DNA of 64,000 nucleotides from Mansonella perstans (taxonomy: Eukaryota > Nematoda > Chromadorea > Rhabditida > Onchocercidae), in NCBI GenBank assembly GCA_037074765.1, contig JBAMDO010000056.1, positions 310,001-374,000 on the forward strand. The letters are read 5' to 3'. The position numbers and the translations under genes were made by a program. This document shows positions 50,501 through 61,600 of this stretch, in pieces. How positions within the stretch are numbered: the first letter of the stretch is position 1; each line of letters opens with the position of its first letter. The notes under the pieces are model-generated. The model ran no database searches, was not told the origin of the DNA, and saw only the letters and a program-made list of their open reading frames with translations.

Positions 50501-53500
50501 TGCTGACGTCATTGGACACGTAACATCACAATATTTCAGACCTAGTTGCGCTATTTCGTACAAAGACTTTACAACCAATAATTCGTGAACATCAATACCA
50601 AAACCAAGGGAAAATTGATCTATAAATACAGCTGGCAATTATGGATAGCCAATAGAATTTGAAATATTTCTATACAGATCTATCATATAAAATAACATAT
50701 GCAAATTGATGTCCACACTTGATCAGTAACAAAGAAATTTCGAATCAAAAAAAGCTAATCAAGATTAATGCCTATTTCAAAAGTAAAAACTCAATAATTA
50801 TATGACTGAATGTATGCCAGAAGTAAAAGAAAGACATGGTATAACAAATGCTTAGCATTCTCTCATACATAGCTTTATTTGAATCCGAGATAGAACGAAT
50901 ACCCTGTAAGACATCATCTGAGATTTATACTTAGTGCGAAATGTGCTATAATAGTGATCTGCGTTTGATATTTTGGTTTACAACCCGTTTTGAAGACCAA
51001 TTAGAAAACTGAACAAAAAACGAAAAAATGGGGAAAAGTTTTCAAAAAAATCGAATATGTATTTGAATTTAATAAAAACTACACCAAATAGCGGTAATTA
51101 CTAATTTCATTCAAATATCTTAATAGAAATAAGAATCAAAAATTAGAATTACTGTGAATGTTTGAACATTAAGTATTTGAGCATATCGCTTGCTGGTAAT
51201 ATGAGAGCATGACATGTTTGTTATCAGTCCAATCAGTTTCGTAATTAAATTGTTGACAATTGCAAAAAGTTGAAAATTTCAAAAACTAAGGAATTCACTG
51301 ATTTGTAGTCAGAAATATAACAAAAAGTTACCTTCATCAAGTGATGAAAATGTCACATCAGAAGCGGTAAAAAGTAGTAAGGAAGCAAGAGCCGTTTTTA
51401 TTTGAACAAGAAGTGAATGATCCAATCGTGAAATTATGTCGTTTAACGCTGATGTATCCGAAGAAGACGTTCCCAATGAAATTAGTTCTTCTTGAATCTA
51501 AAAATGCTCTCCTATTATTTTGGAAATAATATTCATGCAAAAATAAAAATTAATAAACTAATACTGTAAATTAAATTAATAACTAAATTAATATTAAATT
51601 AATAAATTAAATTAATTAAATTAGTATTGAAAAATTAGCAACGATAAACAAATACCCAAATAATCTTTTTATTTTTGAAAAAAATGAAAATAAACCTGCC
51701 GCAAGGAAGAACCAACGCGCTCTACAACTTGACCTTGTGCAAGTTCTATTTCATGCCTTGAAACGATATTTAACATAGAAATACAAATTGGGAAATAATC
51801 CATACCTAAAAAATGTGGATCGAAGGCATAAAATGCGAAATATAATTTTTATAATGAATGAAATAATAATAAATGCGGAAGTTAGTCATCTTATATAAAA
51901 ACCTAGAATACATAGAATCATATTTTACTAAAAAAAAAATTGCTGGACTTAAACAGTATCAATAACTCAAAAAAATTAGCAATATAAGACAATTAACCAC
52001 GTATAAGCTGGCTGCAAGATGACATACGACGGTAAAATCGATCAAGCGCTCGTACAACAATGGCGCATTCTGCAGCATCTGTTTCCTCCAAAAAACGCGT
52101 TCTGACGATTTCTTCAAACTGGTTCATTAGCGAATCCATCAGTTCAATTACATCACCCGCAATTACCTGGAATAGAAATTAGCTTAGTCAAATTCATTGA
52201 AATATTTTTTCTTCAGAATAAAAAATTTCCGTAATGGAAATTTCGATTAAATTTTGTCACATCGGATACAGTTATAGAGCAACTTTTCAGAAAATACTCA
52301 TGATTTATGAGTTGACATTTATGAGTCAAACTATTTTTTAGGCGGCATGATTAAAGATGGTTTTTATGAAAAAGAATATATCTGTTAGCATTGATGTATG
52401 TTACTCCTTCTCTCTGTTTCTTCATTTATTATTTCTATTCTTTCTTAGATGAAATGCTTAAAATCTATGCGAACTGAAATTTGACAATGTCAGTAACATG
52501 AAGAAAGCAAGAACTTGAAAGATATATTTCAACCTGATTCGGAAAAAGACGCTGATTTATTGTTGTGACCAATGACAGATCGGTTAAGAAGGTGCTGCAA
52601 CAAATATCTACGAATTCCAGAACATCCGCTGCATTCTAAAGCGATTATGAATAAATATTTCACAAATTCCAAACGTATGAAAAAGATCATTTTATGTTTA
52701 ACACTGGCGAAATAAGCTTAAACTTTTATCACGAACCTGTTTCTCTGTTCGCATTGCTGTAAGCTGATCACTTAAATTACGCTTGCAACTGGCTAAAAAA
52801 TCATTATAAACAATCGACGACTCAACGTCTAATTTGAGGAGTAAAGCTATGGCTTCCGAAAGTTCATCAGACGAAATAATACAACCATAGACGATTTGTT
52901 TCAACTGAAAAATAATAAAATATAAAGAAAATAGGGAAAAAACGCCTAGAAAAAAGTAAAGCGACACAAATAATAGAAAGGGTTGCAAAAAAATAATGAA
53001 TGCACCCTTGAAATTGAATGAACAATTTTAAAAATAATATAAATTCCCTGAAGAATAATGTTTGAAAAAATCAGATTCTATAACATCCAATAGTTCGCTC
53101 TTTTTCTTGTGAATACCAATTTAAATGAAACCTTATCCATTCCGCGAATGCAAAATAAAATAAATTTCCCAGATTGAAACGAATCACCTAATCTAAATAT
53201 CAGTTTATATTGCTCGTCGTGAATAAATACCAACAATTCTCAGCTAAAACATGAAAGAAGTGCAAAATCTCAAATTATAGTTCAAATACGATCACCTGGT
53301 CCTTAACTGTCTCTATTGCGGCAACCGCTTCATCATATATATCAGAAATTGAAGGTATGTCTTTGCACAGTAAAAGAGAAGGTCGTGCCTTTAAATAAAT
53401 TTTCACTGCTTCCTCATAATTCTTCTGTTCGACCAAGGCCTAGAAATAAAAAGATGAGGAAGAAAAAGTCGTAATCATCTTTTGATGAGTTTTTTTGAGA

Positions 53501-54820
53501 ACCAAGCGGTGCAAAAAGATCAAATAAAACCCTAAATCACTCACCTGCAACTTTTGTGGCAGGCATAATAAGAATTGCAAGCCTTTCACTTTCTTATTAG
53601 CATTAGATAGCTGTGACACATTTGCACGATGCTTGCTAAATGTTGTAGAAAGATCCTTCGATAATGTCGCTATTTTGCTCATTCGTTTCGACAAAATCTC
53701 CATTTTCTGAAAGAAATTTTTAAGTAAACAAATGTGAATGCTAAATTAAAGAAAAGGAAAAAGACAGAACCTTATTTGTACAAAAAAGGAAAGGAAATAA
53801 ATTCTCAACTACTTATCCTTAATAAGCAAAGTGGAAATTAATAAAACAGAAACTACATTCTGGCCTCAATGATTTCTTAAGTTCTCCACTAAATCCATGT
53901 TACGATTCAAACATTTTATCTCAAACATCTAGTATACTGTATAGCTAATATATTTGACCTTTGTACTTCCCTTTCTACTTTGTAAATAAGGAATACTTAA
54001 ATTCTCACATAATAAAAAGTTAAGGAACCAAAATTTTGTAATCAAAGCGTAAAATTCACAATAAAAATTTTTTAAAATAAATCTGAATTCATAGACAGCC
54101 TACCAAAACAACAAAAAAAAAAAAAAAACTGCGCAAAATGAACGAAAACACATCTTGTAAATATTGAAAGCAAGTAAACTAAAATATCCCCAAATATTAG
54201 AAGACTTCTGAATAATAAAAAATAATTGGAATATTTTTGCAAATTCAAGCATAACTTACTTGACCCATATCCATGAAATCATTTTGCATTTTTTTAACCG
54301 TACTTGTTGCTGTAAGAAATTTGTTATAATTTTCGTAGACAAGTTGTTGCATTTCAGAATCAAGCCGTCTAACCTCAAAAATTATTCGTAAAAATCGAGA
54401 ACAGTACGTAATCATAACAACAATCTAATATAAAATGTGGAAGAAAGGAATAAAATTTTTTCATACTATCATTTATTTATAATTAAAATTCAAAATAACC
54501 AGCTCTATGAAAATATCTTATCAGTAAATAACATAATCCATAAATTCAATATAAAATTTAAAGAAATGAAACAAATTTTTTAAACGACTTAAAATTCGTT
54601 TCAAAAAAAAAAAAAAAAAAAAAAACATAAATTCTTTTCTTACAGTAAATCAAAATCTCAAAGAACTAACATTATGCACCATATCTTCTTCTGCTTGAAC
54701 CAATTCATCCAAATTTTTTTTCCGAAATAAATCACTTAGGTAAGCTTCACTACTGAAGTTTACCGAATTAAAATCCAACAATCCACCGCTGTCTCCGCTT
54801 CCTTCGTTATTCTCATTCAT
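47579..54820 (-). CDS. vps-51: VPS51, GARP/EARP tethering complex subunit
   Basis: Fifteen exons, read right to left: 54820-54671, 54373-54260, 53706-53545, 53439-53296, 52904-52737, 52635-52534, 52166-51998, 51805-51696, 51497-51332, 50619-50406, 49983-49851, 49466-49344, 48527-48384, 48023-47916, 47737-47579; 2166 nt, 721 aa. The N-terminal Vps51/COG-type coiled coil is diagnostic ([54 protein letters not shown]). Later blocks also match human VPS51: [72 protein letters not shown]51 links VPS52-53-54 (GARP) or VPS52-53-syndetin (EARP) and tethers endosome-derived vesicles; in C. elegans EARP/GARP also acts in dense-core vesicle biogenesis. Exon 2 uses a GAG acceptor and exon 12 an AAG acceptor. 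A trans-splice-like CTTCAG lies 18 nt before the start codon. Confidence 0.95.
48700..48873 (+). other. Candidate 57-aa single-pass membrane microprotein inside a vps-51 intron
   Basis: A plus-strand ATG-to-TAA frame of 57 residues lies inside a vps-51 intron, opposite to the host gene. A clean hydrophobic segment (about residues 8-27; [16 protein letters not shown]) is followed by a basic tail ([19 protein letters not shown]). A T-run plus TAG inside it resembles a 3' splice site, and GGTAGT resembles a donor. The hydrophobic part could therefore instead be an exon of a nested gene. No homolog is recognised and chance is possible. Confidence 0.2.
48888..48972. repeat. Imperfect 22-24-bp tandem repeat
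   Basis: In the same vps-51 intron, ATCCAAATGCTCC, ATCCAAATAGCCC and ATCCAAGTAGCC recur at 22-24-bp spacing, with a looser fourth ATCCAG copy. Confidence 0.65.
54603..54625. repeat. 23-nt poly(A) (poly(T) in the vps-51 transcript)
   Basis: Uninterrupted A run in intron 1 of vps-51. A similar shorter run sits at about 54112-54128 in intron 2. Confidence 0.85.
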
Positions 54821-54837
54821 TGTTCGTTTATTATAAT

Positions 54838-54848
54838 CCTGAAGCTAA
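54838..54848 (-). other. Probable trans-splice acceptor of vps-51
   Basis: On the minus strand TTAGCTTCAG precedes the start codon by 18 nt, with no sign of a coding exon further upstream. Confidence 0.4.
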
Positions 54849-56948
54849 TCCTACTGATTAGGCCAGTAATTTACTAATAACTAACTCCGACCCATGAAGT
54901 AAATAAGTAGTAATCGATGAGCAATAAAATAACCACTGAAGTAATTAGTAGATAATCGATAAATAATCAAAAATGCAACTGATAAACTAAACTGTGTAAT
55001 GAATAACTAATGTAATTTATCAACAAACAAGCTCGAATTACGAAGTTTAGCAATATCAAAACGGTAAATGGAAAAGATCTTAATGTAAATAATACAATAA
55101 TTGTTATGGTATAAAAAATTTATTAATTACTAAATCAATTTAAAAGCAAAAAACAAAACAATTAATAGAATAGTTTTATAGCTAAAAAAACACAAATTTC
55201 AGAAAAAAAAGCGAAAGCCAGATCACATACAATGCATTAAAGTAATGAAAAACCGATAAGAAATCACATCAGTATAATTCCAGAATAAGAATAAATAATG
55301 AATGTTGTTGAACCAAATGTTTTCACTAAAGATCATAAGATTAACGGACCGCCAAAAAAGTCAAACGCATTTAGTCGTTGAAGTGTTTTCATCACGTTTG
55401 TAGCCACTTGCTTTTTTTTTTTAAATTTCCCGGTATCTTAAATTCCCCTTTCTCGTACGCTTACTTCGCCTTATTTTGCAACATCATGGACCGACATTTT
55501 TTGCAATGTCAATAAAATTATTCGAGCAGTGTTTTTTCGGTGACGTTTGTATACACGTGTACACATTTACGTATTATAAAATATCGTTTATATTTAAGAC
55601 GTAATATTACGTTTAAATTTAAGTTTCCAACTTTGAAATTATGTTTTTTCATTTCTGTTCGATTTTATTGGATCCAAAACTTTTTTTTTTTAATTGGTTA
55701 GATCTTCGAAATCATTTTGTCAAACTAACTGTACCATTCATCTTGAATTAACTCATAAGAAAAGGAAAAACTGGGAGAAATTTAAAACTATTTGAAATTG
55801 GAATATAGATCTGGAGACTTTTTACTATTTTGGCAATCAGCGGAATAATTTGATAGCCGGCATTGGTGAAAAGTTCCTTGGAAATTTGTTTTAAACTACC
55901 TCCGACTTACTCTATTGATTAGAAAGCTTATTTCTTTATGTAAGCATACAAGATATGTTGCTACGAGTTAGTAGTAAATAATCATTATAAAAGCATTGGT
56001 CATATTAAGCTATATTGTTGAGGGAATGATAAAGTGGCTTTTTGATTTAGGAAAAACCAAGTATCAAAAGGCTTTATTTTAATTCAAATGCTGAACCATT
56101 TCTTATCAGTTAGCATTCTTATCAGTGATGCTTACTGATAAATGTTTATCTTACCTGCAGCCAAACAGGTAATTAAGTTGTTATGATGAGACTGGGAGTC
56201 CTGTCAAATGTATATTATCTGAAAGTTATAAGTTATTATGAAATGTTATTTTGCTTGTAAATTTGAGCAATCAAATTTATCAGCATTTTTTTTGAAAAAA
56301 AAAAGGACAAATAATTCGAGCGTTAAAAATAGTAGAAATCGTTGATTGCCTTTGATAATGTGAGAGATGTTCGAGAATATTTCTTTTTCAATTCAAACTT
56401 CTTTTCAGTGTATCCTTCTTTTTTAATGGATCTTTTTGAAATGAGTAAAGTGACAAATAAATCGAGATATTTCATAAAAAGCAAAAAAAAAAAGCATAGT
56501 CAAATTTCTTTCCAAAAACAAAAATCAAAATACATGCTTAAAGTTAAATTTAATAAATTTTGAATAGTTTGTTATTGGTTTTTTTTTTGTTTAGATTTTA
56601 ATACCAATTTGAGAGTGAAAAATGTTGCAATATTTGCCATTTGTGTATTGCAACATTGTTTACAAAAGATCATTTACAATGCATACACGCCCATGAATAC
56701 AATTAAATAAACATAACCACGCATATAACGCTTCTTTGAAATTTTTTTCGAATTGCTTCTTTTAATGTGTAGAAAATTTTTGAAGTTTCAATTTACGCTG
56801 GCATTAATATGGAGAAACATTGATAAATGTTTGTTTCATTTTGCATTGATCAATGATAAAATTATCATTTAAAGATTAGAAAGTGTTTCATTTCAATTTA
56901 CAAGAATGTGTACCTTAAAACATGAGCATAATTCGAATGTTTTGCTTT
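54849..56948. other. Divergent intergenic region (vps-51 / snx-3)
   Basis: About 2.1 kb of AT-rich DNA between divergent genes. No open frame in it looks coding; the longest (56342-56563) is Lys/Phe/Ser-rich low complexity. Both promoters should be here but no site could be assigned. Confidence 0.5.
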
Positions 56949-56958
56949 TAATTTTTAG
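56949..56958 (+). other. 3' splice acceptor directly before the snx-3 start codon
   Basis: AATTTTTAG abuts ATG with no spacer. With no upstream coding exon found, this is best read as a spliced-leader acceptor giving an extremely short 5' UTR. A 5' UTR intron is the alternative. Confidence 0.55.
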
Positions 56959-58616
56959 ATGAGTGGTAGTAGTGCAACCGTCGTAACGCAACGTTTAGCT
57001 CCGAAACGTCAAACATTGGATGAAGCATATGCACCACCGGCGAATTTTCTAGAAATTGAAGTAATCAATCCGATAACCCATGGTGTTGGGAAAACGCGTT
57101 ATACCGATTATGAGATTCGACTGAGGGTAACATATTATGATTAAGTTGTCAAAAGATTTATGAAGGCAGATTTTAATAAAGAAAATAGATTTTTAGAATA
57201 TTTTTGAAGATTTATTTCTTTATAAGTTTCCTAATGAAATTATCTAGCTAACTTACGTGGCATTAGAATATATGTATGATATTGGTTCTGTTAAGTTTTT
57301 TGTTTCTACGAGGTTCAGTAACTTTACCAATTATTGTTAATATAAAAATATAGTATAAAAGATATTTCATATATTTTGTATAAAATTACGAGATTAAACT
57401 ATGTTACTGTAGGCTATATTTATATAGTAAAATGCGAATAGTTAGAAATTAATGAATTAGAGTTTATAAAATTGTGACTAATTAAATTAATTATGGCAAA
57501 TTATTTAGTTGTACCTAACTGTTCCCAGTGAATATTGTGCTGTGAGGATTCTTAAAGTTATTTCATTATTTTTTTTTTTTTTTTATAACTGTGCTTTATA
57601 TTAAGTGGGTTATGTTGAGTTGCAGACAAATTTACCGATATTTAAGCATAAAGAATCAAGCGTTCGTCGTCGTTATTCCGACTTTGAGTGGCTTCGGGGT
57701 GAATTGGAGCGTGATAGTAAAGTATATTTTTATCATTACTGATTAATTCGTTTGAATAAATTGTTTTGCTTATTTCATTATGGTTTTCAGCACTTACAAC
57801 ACAATGTTGGAACGAAATGAGTTTTCTGCCTTAAGATTTTCAACTGAACAATAGACATGCGTTCATTACTATAAACTGGACAGTTCGAATGATTGAGTTA
57901 AAAGAAAAATGTTCCATCTATTTTATAATACTTTTCCGTGATTGTATCTTATATTTTTATTATTTGAGATTGTTGTACCAACACTGCCTGGCAAAGCATT
58001 GAAGCGACAGTTGCCGTTTCGTTCTGACGATGGGATATTTGAAGACTCATTTATCGAGGAAAGAAGGAAAGGCTTGGAATTGTTCATCAACAAGTCAGTT
58101 TTTGCTAAAATTCTTTGTTATGTTTTAAATTTATGATTTTTCAGTTCGCAAGTCTGAAATATTTGTAGAGGTCATATCGTTATATTGTTTTTAAGAAATT
58201 TAAAGAAAGGTCGCTTTTGATTTTCGTACCATTTTTTTTTGTTGTTGTTTGTTCAAAAAAATATTATGTTAAAGTTATAAACTATAATATTAAAATTAAT
58301 CAATAACTTCTGCACTTTTTTCGGCACTACTATCTTCAGTAGCCTTTGGCATTTATAAGACCAAGTTTCTTTGCTTCTCACTGTAACGTTTAACTCTTCC
58401 AAAGAGATATGCAAAAGGGATCCATGTATTCCATCAGTAGGGATATCTTTAATATGCTGTAATTTTTTATAATTTTTTCAAATAAACACAAGAATATTTT
58501 TTTTTTGCAGAATTGCCGGACACCCACTCGCACAAAATGAACGATGTTTGCATATCTTTCTGCAGGAATCAGTAATTGACAAGCATTATGTTCCAGGCAA
58601 AATCCGTCTTACATAA
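56959..58616 (+). CDS. snx-3: Sorting nexin 3-type PX-domain protein
   Basis: Four exons: 56959-57126, 57626-57721, 57969-58093, 58511-58616; 495 nt, 164 aa (human SNX3 is 162 aa). The N-terminus (SSATVVTQRLAPKRQTLDEA, PPANFLEIEVINP) and the PX core match SNX3/SNX12. RRRYSDFEWLRGELE (70-84) carries the PtdIns3P-binding Arg and Tyr. PTLPGKALKRQLPFRSDDG and EERRKGLELFINKIAGHPLA form the membrane-insertion and helical parts. There is no BAR domain, as expected for this class. SNX3 recruits retromer on early endosomes and recycles the Wnt carrier Wntless (MIG-14 in C. elegans); that function is inferred by homology. Exon 3 uses a TTTGAG acceptor. Confidence 0.96.
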
Positions 58617-61600
58617 ACGTTTGCATTACTTTTGTGTATTCATGGCCATACAATCATAGAACTAGCTGTTTTCTCTTTTTAATTGGCACTGCGTTTTAGG
58701 CTTCGCTGAAGCAATTATCATTTTATGCAAGTTTTATTAATATCTTTGTTTGAAATTGTATGAGGTTTGTTACTTAATCTTATAATTATTATGAGCAATA
58801 TCTTCACAGCGTTTAAAAAAAAATCGGTCGTCCAATACATTGTTGTATCCAATATTTTTCATTGCTTTGGCTTGTTTATTATGATGATGAAAGCTAGGCT
58901 ATTACTCGTCGTTGTGCGATACGAGATAAATGGGACTATTAAACAGCATGATTCGTACTTGTAAGTGAAAACGCAGAAATTTTCCAATATGGTCTGTATA
59001 ATCCCTTGAGAGATGAAGTATAGTTGAGTGGTAAGCTGACGACCTAATATTTGCTTTGCGGTTACTTCGCCCTTTTGCTATCGTTACAGAAAATATTTGC
59101 TTTAATGTTGCTTTAACGAAGTAAAGTTAAGTGGATCGTCTCAACTATAAACCATTCCTGATTAGATTACATTATCAACACTACAGATAATTGAATTAAC
59201 ATTTGTGATATATTATTTTTTTTTGTATTTTTATCAACTGATATATTTACGAAATTCAATCTTTTTTTCTACATTTCCCCGTCTTTTTTCTTTTTTGGTT
59301 AATTTTCCATTTTATCTTGTTAGATTCAAGTGCTAACGAAATTTCATGAAATTGTGCATAGGATTGAGTGAATAAGTCATCCTTGCTTCTTTTTCAAAGA
59401 CAGAAGAAGAACATTCATGTATATATTTCGTATTGAGATTTTGATATTACTACGAGGAACATTTGTCAATATTAATTGATGATTATTATTGATGTCCTGA
59501 AACTTTTACATATAATGGAAGTATTTTCTTTCAACCTTCAAACTATTTATTCCTAAAAATTTATTTATATTAGCCATTTGGTAGAAATTCGTTGTCGCCT
59601 CACAATTATTTGCCATCCATTTACAATTGAACTTTTTGCAAATTTTTGAATTTATTGCAATCAGAGTAGTTGCTCATGTTTTCGGAAAATCTGTTTACGG
59701 ACTTTTGTTATCAGAATTGGTAAACTATTTGTATGATACTATCGATGTTGTTGTTGTCATATGAGATGATGCGATAACGGCTGTGTAAAATCTAAAATCA
59801 CCTATTTACCGTCCTCGATTTATAACTTCATCTTGTGAATATCATTCGGTTTTACGTGATATTCATCACTATTGGTAAAAAGGCAATGAACTATTTATAT
59901 TTTAAATTAACTGCACAAAATGCATTATTGATTCAAATAAGAGTTAATGCTTTATATTTGCAATTGTTCGTACTTCATATCCATTACCTTAGGATTGCCA
60001 TATATTAAATGGCATCAATGAATTGATTGATTAACTTTTTAATTGAGTTTTCAAATGTTTTTTGTGATCTTTTTCTATTCCTGATGAATTTCCGAAAATT
60101 TTATGGCAGTCACCATCAATGATGCATTTTGCTGTTCTTCCTTTTTTTACGTGTAAGGCAAATGGTTTTTGTATGAAACGGTAGAAAAGGTTACAGCATG
60201 AAAACTTTTCTACTTTAAAAATAAAATTTATTGTAAACTACGAGCTGCAAACAGTCGAAGGTATTTTCATTTATGCCAGTGAATATATTCATCTGCTTAG
60301 GGGCATTTATGTTCACTTGATATGCGTACCTATTTAAGTTCATTTGAATATGCACACTTGCAGAAAAAGTAATGGAGAGGACGAGAAATCGTATACTGTA
60401 GCATTATTATGGCCTTTCCAGTTGATTTAATTAATTCTACTTGGACACTTATTTTAATATAAATGAATTAGTTTCAAGTATTGCGATTTTTCTCCTCTTA
60501 GATTACCTAAACAATTTATATTACATTGATGTGTTGACTGGAGATTTATGCGACCATAATTCCTCAACATATAAAAACATTTCTTTTTATTACACTTTCT
60601 CAAAAGAAATTGACAAATTATCAATCATCGAAGAATTTTCATTACTAACTTGCTTATAAACTATGATTCGGTGATCTATCACGTGTTTTCAAACAACTCG
60701 ATCCCTTATTTTATCGAGTATCAATTATCGTTGTGTAAATTGAAAATATAAGAACAAATCAAAGTAATTATCGCTTACTTTTCCAGATCAAATCTAAATA
60801 ATTTACCTGAGCTGAAAGAAGAAGGTGAAGTTTTTCTCCCATTATAACATAATATTACTTAATCGAGTAATTTCCATTCTCTGCTTTTTCTTTCCCATTT
60901 CTTTCTAATTTTTTTCGGAGCAATGAAAATTCATTGAACACTAATTGATCAATAAGAGTATTAGCAAGTGGAAAATTAATAAATATTTTCCCATCAATTT
61001 TTAAAAGTTCCACTTTTGCATTCTTCTTTCATACAATGGAAAAATTTTTGGTAAGCGAAAATATGTAAAGATGGTGATGGTCGTTAATTTGCTGTGTGAA
61101 CGGTAACAATTTGCAAGAAATGATTGAATAAAATTAAAAAATAAAAAGGAATTCATTTTACAAATCTTTTACTAATTTTCCAGCAAATTTAATTTTACTT
61201 TTTTATAAAATTTGATAAAGATATTTTCCTACTTATTATCATCTATTTCCGAAGTTAAAATTTCATTTCTTTTCTTTCATTCCAATCAGTTATTTCTCTT
61301 TGGTATTCTTCTGTTCAGAATTATAACTCTTTTATTGGGATTATGAATTTGTAATAAATCGTAATAGCATCGTTTACTGCATTATAATTATTATATGATA
61401 GTTGTACTAATTGATAATTGTTCCCATCAAATTCATTTCATTCGATGATTAATAAATGTGTGTTTTTATAAAAAACGTATATAAAATAAATTAACAATTT
61501 CCATTTGTTTTGCTTTTTAATTCTTTTCAGTTTAGGAATAATCAATCATTTGGCAAAACTTGTAGTTGCAAGTTTGCAAGTATCTCTCCTCTATCTCTTT

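Noticed and set aside
58991..59100. tRNA-like sequence
   Set aside because: An A-box match is present, but there is no B-box (GGTTCGA) and no acceptor-stem pairing at the right distance.
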